Assembly: GCA_035523995.1 (NCBI GenBank)
Contig: DATKPQ010000039.1
Location: 66,615-130,614, forward strand
DNA: 64,000 nt
Source: JASHVB01 sp035523995
GTDB taxonomy: Bacteria > Pseudomonadota > Alphaproteobacteria > Acetobacterales > Acetobacteraceae
Direction of reading: 5' to 3'
Made by a program: the position numbers and the translations under genes. Within the stretch, counting starts at the first letter, position 1, and every line of letters begins with the position of its first letter. Shown here in pieces: positions 33,897-42,043 of the stretch. The notes under the pieces are model-generated. The model was not told the origin of the DNA. It did not search any database and saw only the letters and a program-made list of their open reading frames with translations.

Positions 33897-34973
33897 CTAC
33901 CGGTTGATCCCCCGAACCGCCTCGCACACGGCACGCGCCACTTCCACAGTCGTCGCCTTCCCTCCAAGATCCGGCGTCACCACGCCTGCCGCGCACACTT
34001 GCTCTACCGCTCGCATCAGCAGGTCAGCCGCTGCGGACTCGCCCAGGTGGTCCAGCATCATCGCGCCGGTCCAGAACGTCCCTACCGGGTTCGCAATCCC
34101 CTTCCCGGTGATGTCGAATGCCGAGCCATGGATCGGCTCGAACATCGACGGCGATCGCCGCTCCGGATCGATGTTCCCGGTCGGCGCGATCCCCAGCGAT
34201 CCCGCCAGCGCCGCCGCCAGATCGGACAGAATGTCCGCGTGCAGGTTGGTCGCCACCACGGTGTCGATGGATTGCGGCCTCCGCACCATGCGCGTGGTCA
34301 TCGCATCCACCAGTTCGCGTTCCCACGCAACGTCGGGAAAGTCGTGCGACACGAGGGACGCAATCTCATCCCAGAACACCATGCCATGGCGCTGGGCGTT
34401 CGACTTCGTCACGACAGTCAGGTGTTTCGCCGCCCGCGAATTCGCCAGCGCGAACGCGTAGCGCATGATCCGCTCCACACCGCGGCGGGTAAAGATCGCG
34501 ACCTCGGTTGCCACTTCCTCGGGAAAGCCGCGATGCGCCCGCCCGCCATGCCCGGCGTATTCGCCCTCGGAATTCTCCCGCACAATCACCCAGTCCAGAT
34601 CGCCTGGACCGACATTGCGCAGCGGGCTGGCCACGCCCGGCAGGATTCGGGTCGGCCGCACATTCGCATACTGATCCAGCCCCTGGCAGATCGGCAGCCG
34701 CAAGCCCCAAAGCGTCACGTGGTCCGGGATGTGCGGGTCGCCGACGGCGCCGAAATAGATCGCATCGGCGGCACGCAGCCGGTCCAACCCGTCCTCCGGC
34801 ATGAACCGCCCGTGTTTGCGGTAATAGTCGGATCCCCAGTCGCAGTGATCTACCGTCAGGCAGAACCCTCCGTCGCGCGCGGCCACTGTATTCAGCACCT
34901 CCAGACCAGCCGCAATCACTTCGGGGCCGATGCCGTCTCCCGGGACGGAGGCGATGCGGTACTGGTGGGGCAT
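33897..34973 (-). CDS. Tartrate dehydrogenase / isopropylmalate dehydrogenase family
   Basis: 358-residue beta-decarboxylating dehydrogenase using NAD(P)+ and a divalent metal. SVPGDGIGPEVIAAG is the N-terminal motif, the substrate arginines are in NVRPTR and VRENSEGEYAG, the Lys in TKSNAQRHGM, metal-binding Asp in NLHADILSDLAAALAG, and HGSAFDITGKGIANP the C-terminal signature. Sequence details (VRENSEGEY, ANVRPTRILPG) match the tartrate dehydrogenase/decarboxylase branch (TtuC) better than leucine-pathway LeuB, but substrate range in this branch is broad. Single gene; the DUF952 gene follows. Confidence 0.88.
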   Translation of the reverse strand: MPHQYRIASVPGDGIGPEVIAAGLEVLNTVAARDGGFCLTVDHCDWGSDYYRKHGRFMPEDGLDRLRAADAIYFGAVGDPHIPDHVTLWGLRLPICQGLDQYANVRPTRILPGVASPLRNVGPGDLDWVIVRENSEGEYAGHGGRAHRGFPEEVATEVAIFTRRGVERIMRYAFALANSRAAKHLTVVTKSNAQRHGMVFWDEIASLVSHDFPDVAWERELVDAMTTRMVRRPQSIDTVVATNLHADILSDLAAALAGSLGIAPTGNIDPERRSPSMFEPIHGSAFDITGKGIANPVGTFWTGAMMLDHLGESAAADLLMRAVEQVCAAGVVTPDLGGKATTVEVARAVCEAVRGINR

Positions 34974-35010
34974 GTCAAACTCCTGGCAATGAAACGGGCT
35001 GACAGGATGC

Positions 35011-35140
35011 GTCGCCGCATCCGCGGGCTTCGATCTGTTCTCGCCGCACGTGGTGGTGCTGTACCACTACTACCTGCGCAGGGACAGCGCGCGCCATTGG
35101 AACGACGCAATCTCACACGAGACGGAGACCCTGACGCACC
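35011..35140 (+). pseudogene. Relic of a GlcNAc-type glycosyltransferase C-terminal end
   Basis: One frame reads AGFDLFSPHVVVLYHYYLRR then DSARHWND, which resembles the end of UDP-GlcNAc glycosyltransferases of the PF11397 type (wide use of a D-x-F-x-P...Y-H-x-Y-x-R...x-x-W-x-D-H pattern). There is no start or remaining domain upstream, where the dehydrogenase gene begins on the other strand. So only a short fragment survives. Assignment is tentative. Confidence 0.4.
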
Positions 35141-35155
35141 GCACCCCTGCATCGC

Positions 35156-36067
35156 ATGCGCCTGCTGTGCGCACCGGCCGCCTTCCGGCATCGCGACTAT
35201 CGCTTGCTCGATACCGTGGTGCGCCTGCGGTTCGGCCATGCGGATGTCGAAGCTGGTGCATCCCGCCTTTGCCCATCTCGAGTCTCATGACGCTGCGACG
35301 CCAGCGGCGACACTGACCGTCGTGCGCATCCTGGACTCGCACTACGTCTCCGACCGCGAGCATGAGCTGTTGCTGGCCGGCACACCGGCCAAGGTGGTGC
35401 CGCGGTTGAAGGCCGAAGTCACGACCCGCGCCATCAACCACCACGATCATGTGCGGCACGTGCATGCCGCTGCGGTAGCGCATGCCGGACGGCTTGTCGT
35501 GTTTCCTGCAGGGAGTGGTGGGGAAAAACGCTGCTGACTGCCCGTCTGCTGTGGCTCGGTGCCACGTATTTCTCCGACGAGGCTGTCCTGCTGCGCCGGG
35601 ATGGAACGCTGCGGCCGATCCCGACCTCGCTGTCGGTGAAAGCAGGAGGTATCGCGATGTTGGCATCGGTGTTCCCCGGCCTGGAGGCGTTGCCAGAGCG
35701 TGAGCGCGAGGACGGCGTGATGGTGCGCTATCGGCTGCCGCCGGCGTACAGCGTGGCATCGCCGGCGCGCGCGCTGCACCCGGCTTTGTTGGTGTTTCCC
35801 CGGTATTTGCAGGGTTCCGCCGCGGCACTGCCGCAATTGACGCCAGCCGGTCCGCTCGGCCGGCTGTTGGCGGGATGCCAGCCGAGTCTACGCCACCCGA
35901 GCATCGAAGCGGTGGCAGGCATTATGCCGACAATGGAGCAAGCTTCATGCCGGGAACTGGTGATGGGCGATCTGCTGGATTCCGCCCGGCACGTCATGAA
36001 ACTTGCCGAGGATACTTGCGTCAGAGCCGGACATCTTTTTGGTAATATCTTTGGCCTGAATTCGTAA
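35156..36067 (+). pseudogene. HprK-related kinase, broken by frameshifts
   Basis: Three successive frames together make one protein: MRLLCAPAAFRHRDYRLLDT (from 35156), then VHPAFAHLESHDAATP to HVHAAAVAHAGRLVVFPAGS (to a stop at 35537), then KTLLTARLLWLGATYFSDEA onward to 36067. HxHAAA and the P-loop resemble HPr-kinase-like serine kinases found with glycosyltransferases and PqqD-like peptide proteins. The second break falls inside the Walker A motif: adding back one base at about 35520 restores AGSGGGKT. All other parts lack stops, so decay is recent, unless these are sequence errors. Confidence 0.65.
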
Positions 36068-36291
36068 GGTTTCACGTTTCAAGTTGTCGGCAGAAGATCT
36101 GCGGCCTGTATTAAGCCTTTCGTTTTGTCTCGGCTTTTCCCGGCTGGCGCGCCAGCCCGGCAAAGCGGTCTGTTTGCCGCCAGCCCGTGCAAGGGATTGG
36201 CAGCGCCTTGAACGCCCTGACGCCCGTCGCCGTAACGAACGCTGCCCCGCCGGCTGCGACAGAGACGTCGCGCCCTGGCAGGGTCGATCGC

Positions 36292-37311
36292 GTGCCGGAT
36301 TTGCGCGAGCTGCGCTATTTCGCGGCCGCAGCCAGCGCTGGGAATCTTGCCCGCGCGGCGCAGGAGCTGAATGTCACTGCCGCTGCCGTCAGCCAGCAGC
36401 TCCGCAAACTGGAAGAGACGGTCGGTACGCCGCTGCTGCTTCGCCATGGCCGCGGCGTCACCGCGACACCGGCGGGCCTGCGCTTGCTCGACCGCATCGA
36501 TACCGTCCTGCACCTGCTGGCTGCGCCGCTGGACTATCCGCTCGCCGTCGCCGCAGTTGAAGGAACCATCTCCCTGGCGATGCCAGCCGAGCTGGGTACG
36601 CTGCTGGCAGCCCCCATCGCCACACTGATACGTCACCGTTGGCCGGAGCTGACGCTCGATCTGCGCGATGCCCCCGATCTGGCGGTGGAAGGCCTGTGCG
36701 CGGGCCAGGTGGACATCGCCCTGCTGGCGGACCCGCCGGAACTCGACGCATTGCTCGTCGAGCCGGTAGCGACCGAACGCCTCGGCTTGATCGTGTCGCC
36801 GCGCGATGCGCTGGCGGACAGCACCGAGGCGTTGCGGCTGCGCGACTTGCTCGCGGTGCAGCTGATCCTTCCCGGCAAGCGCCACTGGATCCGCCGCCGC
36901 CTGTCGAAGGCGGCCTTCCAGCGCGGGCTGCGCCTCGATGCGGTGACGCAGGTGGATAGCCTGCCGATGACCCGCGCGTTGGTGCGGGATGGGATGGGCT
37001 GCACCATTCTGCCTCACGCCGCAGTGCAGGAGGACACGGCGCGCGGCGCCCTGGTGTTCCGGTCCTTGGTGCAACCGGAGCTGCCCGTCGCCTACGCCAT
37101 CGCGGCACCGGGCGATGCTGACCCGATGCTGCGTGAGGTTGCCCAGGCCGTTAGCGAGGCGGTCCGCCGACTCGCAGGCACCGCGCGTTGGCCAGGCGCG
37201 CAGCCGTCCAGAGAGCCGGTCCTTGGGCTGGGCGGTCTCGCCGCATCGGCGGACCTGGGGCGTGGGCCGACGCAGTCGCAGGACTCTCTCGAATTTGCGG
37301 AGGGCGACTGA
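36292..37311 (+). CDS. LysR family transcriptional regulator
   Basis: 339 residues from a GTG at 36292; an upstream GTG at 36187 in the same frame would add 35 residues without similarity. The winged helix-turn-helix occupies residues 1-60 (LRELRYFAAAASAGNLARAA ... TAAAVSQQLRKLEETVGTPL), followed by the two-lobed effector-binding domain (GTISLAMPAELGTLLAAPI, VDIALLADPPELDALLVEPV). The C-terminal 40 residues (after about 300) are an extra Pro/Gly-rich tail. The ligand and targets are unknown; the porin gene downstream on the same strand, 325 bp away, is one candidate target. Confidence 0.9.
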   Translation: MPDLRELRYFAAAASAGNLARAAQELNVTAAAVSQQLRKLEETVGTPLLLRHGRGVTATPAGLRLLDRIDTVLHLLAAPLDYPLAVAAVEGTISLAMPAELGTLLAAPIATLIRHRWPELTLDLRDAPDLAVEGLCAGQVDIALLADPPELDALLVEPVATERLGLIVSPRDALADSTEALRLRDLLAVQLILPGKRHWIRRRLSKAAFQRGLRLDAVTQVDSLPMTRALVRDGMGCTILPHAAVQEDTARGALVFRSLVQPELPVAYAIAAPGDADPMLREVAQAVSEAVRRLAGTARWPGAQPSREPVLGLGGLAASADLGRGPTQSQDSLEFAEGD

Positions 37312-37636
37312 CCCGGAAAGTCATCCGTAAGATATTCGTGCGCGCTGCGTCAGCGGACAAAGAACGATCTGTAATATAATACGTATTATCGTCAGTAATA
37401 TCACCTACAATGCCACGCATACTGTGGCTTTTCTGCCATAATCACCGCAGTAATTCGGCAACAGGCCCGAACGATATTGTCTGTGTTTAATAGTCCCAAC
37501 AATAATACCCGCGGGCCTGGATGGTGCCCCGTTGGCATGACGCGCCGGTTCGCCGGCGATTCATGCCGCGGAGGAAACGCCATTCGCTGACCTGGACGTT
37601 CTGCCGGGAATCCCCGGCACAATGAGGAGGATAAGA
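37312..37636 (+). promoter_or_regulatory. AT-rich leader of the porin gene with a perfect palindrome
   Basis: 325 bp without a gene, with an AT-rich core at about 37340-37500 in a GC-rich genome. A perfect 14-bp palindrome, ATAATACGTATTAT, lies at 37376-37389, with a further GTAATAT half on either side (37371 and 37395). The leader then runs about 250 bp to an excellent ribosome site (AGGAGGATAAG) before the ATG at 37637. A long leader and palindrome point to transcriptional or post-transcriptional control, as is common for porins. Exact promoter elements cannot be set by eye. Confidence 0.5.
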
Positions 37637-39151
37637 ATGCACAAGCTCAGATTGTTATTGTCCGCGGGGACGATACTGGGCCTGATAGCCGGGACGGCGA
37701 ACGCAGGCCGCATCATGGACATGGAGGGTAACCCGGCCACCGTTTCGGGCACCGGCCTCGTGACGTTGCCTGACGGATTCGGCGAAATGGGCAGCCCCTA
37801 TACCGGCGGCCAGGGCCTTGAGGGCGAAGCGGCGGTGCCCTTCTCCGTGCCGCAGCCCGGCAAGGTCAACATGCGCGTTAACCTGTTCGTTAACGAATTC
37901 CCGATGGCGTCGTGGTGGACAGGTATGGGCGGCAGCACGGCCAGCCCAGGCCTCGTCGGCAACAAGCAGCAGCCCTTCGGGATCTACGGCTGGATCCGTC
38001 TTGATTTCGGCCTCGACGCCATGACCAAGACCGGCGTCAAGTACGGTGGCTTCGTCGAGATCCGCGAGAACAACACCACCAACATCACCGGCAGCTCAAC
38101 CGCAGTCACGACGACAAGCGCAGCAGGGGCCAGCACCGGCACGCTGACCGGCATCAGCTCGGGCTTTGCGCAGAATGCCTCGGCCGACGCCGGGGACAAC
38201 ACACTCTATGTCCGCCACGCCAACGTTTATATCGGCACGGACCAGATTGGCTTCCTGCGCATGGGCACCGGCCTCGGTTCGCAGGTTCTTTACGAAACCG
38301 GTCTGTTCGACGATTTCGACATCGGCGGCTGGATTTCCTTCGCGTCGTCCAACATCGCCAGCGGGGCCGCCCCGGTGTGGCCATGGGCTGACGATGGCCA
38401 GTACTACATGGCCGCCCGGCTCCAGTATGTCTCGCCCGTGATCGATGGGTTCGACTTCGGTGTCGACTTCGCGCCGAACAACTCTACGCCGTTCGATGGT
38501 TCAGGGTGCAACGCCGCCGGTGGCGGCGTGGGCTGCGCCACGCAGTCGTCCTCGACCCTTCCGGGCGACTTCGAGAACCGGTATCGCAACGAGGTCGGCG
38601 GTGCCCTGCGCTACCGCAACACCTTCGGCCCCATCGGCTTCGCGGGGAACGTCGGCTGGACCCACAGCGGTGTGGTCAACGACGCGGCTGTCGGGGTGCC
38701 GACATACAAGGGCCTGGACGTCGGCGACGCCGGTGCCACGGTGCAGTGGAACAAGCAACTCGAAATTGGCGGCAACATTATGTGGGGTGCGGTCAACAAC
38801 GCGTGGGCCCCGATGCCCTCCGGCGGCAGCCATGCGTTGGCCTGGGTGGCCGGCGTGAAGTGGACCATCCCACAGCTTCCCGCGACGCTCGGCGCCTACT
38901 ACTTCAACTACAGGTACCAGGGCAACGTTACCCCGCTTTCCGCCACCTGTGGGTTCTGCACGCAGCGTACTTCGCAGGGTCTGGATGTCGGTGCGGTCTA
39001 TGGTTTCGGTCCCGGCGTCGTGGGCATCGTCGAATATGCCTGGGGCCAGGTCTACCAGGGCGACGTCGATCTGCTGACCAACACGGCGGGCAGCGCCTAT
39101 AACACGGTTGATGCCAACGTGCTGACTGCCGGTCTGTCGGTCCGCTTCTGA
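37637..39151 (+). CDS. Outer-membrane porin
   Basis: 504 residues with a Sec signal peptide (LRLLLSAGTILGLIAGTANA, cleavage before GRIMDM). The mature protein shows amphipathic beta strands throughout, few Cys, many Gly/Thr/Asn, and ends with an aromatic residue (LTAGLSVRF), the outer-membrane barrel signature read by the BAM complex. It resembles general diffusion porins of alphaproteobacteria (Porin_4 type). The ATG at 37637 has AGGAGG eight bases upstream; an ATG at 37622 lies before the ribosome site and is rejected. Long leader and strong terminator indicate high expression. Confidence 0.9.
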   Translation: MHKLRLLLSAGTILGLIAGTANAGRIMDMEGNPATVSGTGLVTLPDGFGEMGSPYTGGQGLEGEAAVPFSVPQPGKVNMRVNLFVNEFPMASWWTGMGGSTASPGLVGNKQQPFGIYGWIRLDFGLDAMTKTGVKYGGFVEIRENNTTNITGSSTAVTTTSAAGASTGTLTGISSGFAQNASADAGDNTLYVRHANVYIGTDQIGFLRMGTGLGSQVLYETGLFDDFDIGGWISFASSNIASGAAPVWPWADDGQYYMAARLQYVSPVIDGFDFGVDFAPNNSTPFDGSGCNAAGGGVGCATQSSSTLPGDFENRYRNEVGGALRYRNTFGPIGFAGNVGWTHSGVVNDAAVGVPTYKGLDVGDAGATVQWNKQLEIGGNIMWGAVNNAWAPMPSGGSHALAWVAGVKWTIPQLPATLGAYYFNYRYQGNVTPLSATCGFCTQRTSQGLDVGAVYGFGPGVVGIVEYAWGQVYQGDVDLLTNTAGSAYNTVDANVLTAGLSVRF

Positions 39152-39179
39152 TCACCGACAAACCTTGAACTGACGGAGC

Positions 39180-39213
39180 AAGCGGCGGGGCCAGTCCCCG
39201 CCGCTTCCTTTTT
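39180..39213 (+). terminator. Factor-independent terminator after the porin gene
   Basis: An 11-bp perfect stem AAGCGGCGGGG / CCCCGCCGCTT (39180-39190 and 39196-39206) with loop CCAGT, followed by CCTTTTT. It is 28 bases after the porin stop and is the best intrinsic terminator in the window. Confidence 0.92.
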
Positions 39214-39346
39214 GGCGTCATGTTTAGCCGAGCGCGCACCGGACCACGACCATCGAACGCTGCTCAATTTGAGCGTGAGTCGCTCCCAAAAGCCGAATCT
39301 TGCGTAGGTGCTGCCCGGCTGCGCTCTCCGCGGGACGGCGCCTCGG

Positions 39347-41521
39347 TCAGTGCTGGTCTGGCTTCCTATCATGCTCTGCGGGGGCAGGATGCGGTGGCGG
39401 AGCAGGATGAGCCTGTGGTGGCGGCCCAGCATGAGCCGGCGCCGGACCAGGCGGGTGCGGCTCCACGTGGGCTTCCGGCGGAGGACCAAGCGGCTCGGGC
39501 GGCGCATGGGCTTCCGGCGGCGGTCTCCGAGGCTCAGGCGCCACATGCGCCGCCGGCGGGGGGCCATGCGGCTCAGGCGCCACGTGTGCCTCCGGCAGAG
39601 GTCCATGTGGCTCAGATGCCGCGTGCACTGGCCCGCCAGCGTGAAGTTGGGGCGGCCCATGCTGTGGCGCCGGCGGATGCACCTCAGGGCCGCGGGATGC
39701 CGCGGGGGGCGCAACCTCGTGCGCCACGGGCCGATGTTCCAGGACAGGTGCGGCGGGACGTTCGCCCGGATGCTGCAGTCCCTCCGCCGGATGCTGCATG
39801 CCAGGCTCTTCCGTGCGCCGAACCTCCGGCCCTGACGTTGGAGGCCCATGTTCCGCAACCGGCGGTGCAATCCCCGGGCGCGCAACGCCGGCCGGCACTG
39901 GTTCGTGCCGCTCTGTCACGCCGGCGGGTGGCACGTGCCCGATCGGAGGCGGTCCGCCTTCGCGCGCCGCTGGGGTGTGCAACGCCGGCGCCCCCAGGCC
40001 GGCCGGGTGCGTCAAGCCGGCCGCGGCCGGCGGCACGCCCGGCCGATGCTGCGAAGGAGCAGGCAATGGCGGGCGCGCGGCGACACCATTCACCCGCGGC
40101 ATCGGATGGATCGCAGGACCAGGCGCCACATGCGCGGCGACGGGGGCGCCTCGTGGCGCCTCCGGCAGATGCATCGTGCGTGCGAGGTTCGGCGTGATCC
40201 CCACCGTCGCGGCTGTCGGCCGGATCGGCGCGGCGCCGATGACTGGCCTGGCCGTCGCCAGCATCCGCGGATCGATGTGCACCGCAGCCTGCCGGACCAG
40301 CCGCGACTCGGCCATTGCGGCAGCCGGAATTGCGGTGACCGCGCCGCGGTTGAGATAACTGTTCATCGGCAGCGGACGGCCGATCGCCGCCATGTCCCTT
40401 ACGTCGCGACGGTTGACGGCGCGCAGCCAAGCGTCGGACGCGTGGAACCACGGGTGATACGGCTCTTGCGGCGCCAGCGGGAACCATCCCACCGTGCCCG
40501 CCTGCACTGCCGAACCCACGCCAAAGAAAGCGACCAGCGCCGGTGCATAGACCGGTGGCCCCGCCTCCGCGACGACGCCGGGCGACCACCCCCATCGGCC
40601 GCCGATCTGCACCCATCGTCCGTAATGGAACGGCGCAAAGCCCCATCGATCGCTGTCGATCCAGGTCCAGCCCCAGGGCGCCACCCAGGCCCAATACCCC
40701 TCCTGATACGGCGCCCAGCCAGCAGCAACCTGCGGATACCAGATGTCGCCGTAGTCGGAGGTCTGGGTCCAGGAGCCGTAGGCCGAGAGGTCATCACCCC
40801 CCGGCATTTGGGTGACAACAGGCGGCGCCGCTGCGATCTGTGGCGAAACAGACTGCTGCTGCCAGGCTGCCAGGAAGGCGTCCGTCTGTGCTGGCCCGAC
40901 GCTGCCCTGGAAGGTTTGTACCCCGGTGATCGTTGCGGTTTGGCCCGCCGAAACCTGCAGCGACAGGCCCGACCCGCCCACCTGGGCCGAGCCTGCAAGC
41001 ACGGTTACCATCGTCGGACTCTGCGTGTCGCCTGCCACAATGTCGTAGCGGCCCGGCCCGGAGAACGTCACCAGCCCGCGGGGCGTCTGCACCGACCACG
41101 CCTCGCTCGGCGCCAGGCCGTTCAGGCCCAGGTAGATCTCCCCCTCTGGGAGCGTCGATTGCAGCCCGTTCGCGTCCAGCGTGTCCACGTCAAGTTCGGT
41201 GCCGCCCGCCATACCGATGACGCTGTCGGAGATCGCCACCTTTGCCGAGGCGTCCGGCTCGGTCCACAACGAATCGCCTGACGCAACCGGATAGTTGGCG
41301 ACGGCCTGGCTCCACTGGTCCTGGTCTGTCGTGTGGAAGGATACGCCACCGTTGATCTGTTGCAGCCAACCGACTCGCTCGGGCGGATTTTCCGCCTGCT
41401 GGCCCGGTGCGACGGCTTGAGGCGCAGGCTGCGCCAGTACTGCCGGCGGAAGGCCGGGCGTCAACAAGCCCGCAAGTGCGGTGGCCGCGCAAAGGCGGAC
41501 GATCAGGGAGGGCGGGCGCAT
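39347..41521 (-). CDS. FecR-domain / DUF6600-type exported protein with Pro/His-rich tail
   Basis: 724 residues from the ATG at 41521 (GGAG eleven bases upstream). Signal peptide RLCAATALAGLLTPGLPPAV. Residues about 55-220 are a FecR-like beta region (GDSLWTEPDASAKVAISDSV, LNGLAPSEAWSVQTPRGLV). Residues about 250-400 carry aromatic repeats of the YGDIWYPQV, YQEGYWAWVAPWGWTWID type seen in DUF6600 proteins. The C-terminal 250 residues are low complexity, rich in Pro, His, Ala, Gly. Likely periplasmic or surface-associated; the function of this class is unknown. Convergent with the porin gene. Confidence 0.85.
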   Translation of the reverse strand: MRPPSLIVRLCAATALAGLLTPGLPPAVLAQPAPQAVAPGQQAENPPERVGWLQQINGGVSFHTTDQDQWSQAVANYPVASGDSLWTEPDASAKVAISDSVIGMAGGTELDVDTLDANGLQSTLPEGEIYLGLNGLAPSEAWSVQTPRGLVTFSGPGRYDIVAGDTQSPTMVTVLAGSAQVGGSGLSLQVSAGQTATITGVQTFQGSVGPAQTDAFLAAWQQQSVSPQIAAAPPVVTQMPGGDDLSAYGSWTQTSDYGDIWYPQVAAGWAPYQEGYWAWVAPWGWTWIDSDRWGFAPFHYGRWVQIGGRWGWSPGVVAEAGPPVYAPALVAFFGVGSAVQAGTVGWFPLAPQEPYHPWFHASDAWLRAVNRRDVRDMAAIGRPLPMNSYLNRGAVTAIPAAAMAESRLVRQAAVHIDPRMLATARPVIGAAPIRPTAATVGITPNLARTMHLPEAPRGAPVAAHVAPGPAIHPMPRVNGVAARPPLPAPSQHRPGVPPAAAGLTHPAGLGAPALHTPAAREGGPPPIGHVPPAGVTERHEPVPAGVARPGIAPPVAEHGPPTSGPEVRRTEEPGMQHPAEGLQHPGERPAAPVLEHRPVAHEVAPPAASRGPEVHPPAPQHGPPQLHAGGPVHAASEPHGPLPEAHVAPEPHGPPPAAHVAPEPRRPPPEAHAPPEPLGPPPEAHVEPHPPGPAPAHAGPPPQAHPAPPPHPAPAEHDRKPDQH

Positions 41522-41700
41522 CGTGCGACTCCATCGCTTTCGGACGGCGCGCAACGTAACCCGCCAACCATGGCGAAACGGCGACGAGCCGGTGCTCTTT
41601 TATGACACCGATGCGACATGGCCCCGCCGTGGCGGCGCCATCAAATTGCCGGTCGGCACCCCACTTATGGGAGTGACCGCTTTGAGGAGGAGGACCCGCG

Positions 41701-41919
41701 ATGTGTCGGACCCGTGCTTTCTGCCGCGCTGTGCTGCCGATGCTCGCCGCATTGGGGCTGGCGGCGCTGGTCAGCGGCTGCGTCGCGTATCCGGCCTATC
41801 CCGGTTACGGCTACTACGGACCGGGATATGGGTACGGCTATGCGCCGGGCGGCTATGTCGCGATCGGTGGCGGATGGGGCGGTGGTTGGCACGGCGGTGG
41901 CTGGGGCTGGCACCACTGA
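41701..41919 (+). CDS. Small Tyr/Gly/Trp-rich lipoprotein
   Basis: 72 residues. A lipobox (ALVSGC) follows the hydrophobic leader MLAALGLAAL, so it should be lipidated at Cys and anchored in a membrane. The mature part is almost only Gly, Tyr, Trp, His and Pro (YPAYPGYGYYGPGYGYGY, then GGGWGGGWHGGGWGWHH). AGGAGG is nine bases before the ATG. No family function known; the composition suggests a metal-binding or cell-envelope role. It lies 180 bp upstream of the FecR-like gene's start on the other strand. Confidence 0.75.
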   Translation: MCRTRAFCRAVLPMLAALGLAALVSGCVAYPAYPGYGYYGPGYGYGYAPGGYVAIGGGWGGGWHGGGWGWHH

Positions 41920-42043
41920 CGGCCACCGCGGGACTTGCGCGGCACGCCCCGGGATCTGACATCATGGTCGCGGGCGCTCGGATGGAACGGCTGATCGCAC
42001 GACACGTCAAAGAACAGCGCGTCCGTCGTCCGAGCCAGGCAGC

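Noticed and set aside
33999..35537. Plus-strand frame of 512 codons across the dehydrogenase
   Set aside because: Mostly antisense to the tartrate dehydrogenase gene; only its last part belongs to the HprK-like relic.
39220..40197. Pro/Arg-rich plus-strand frame opposite the FecR-like gene
   Set aside because: Shadow frame; the minus-strand frame has a signal peptide, ribosome site and domain structure.
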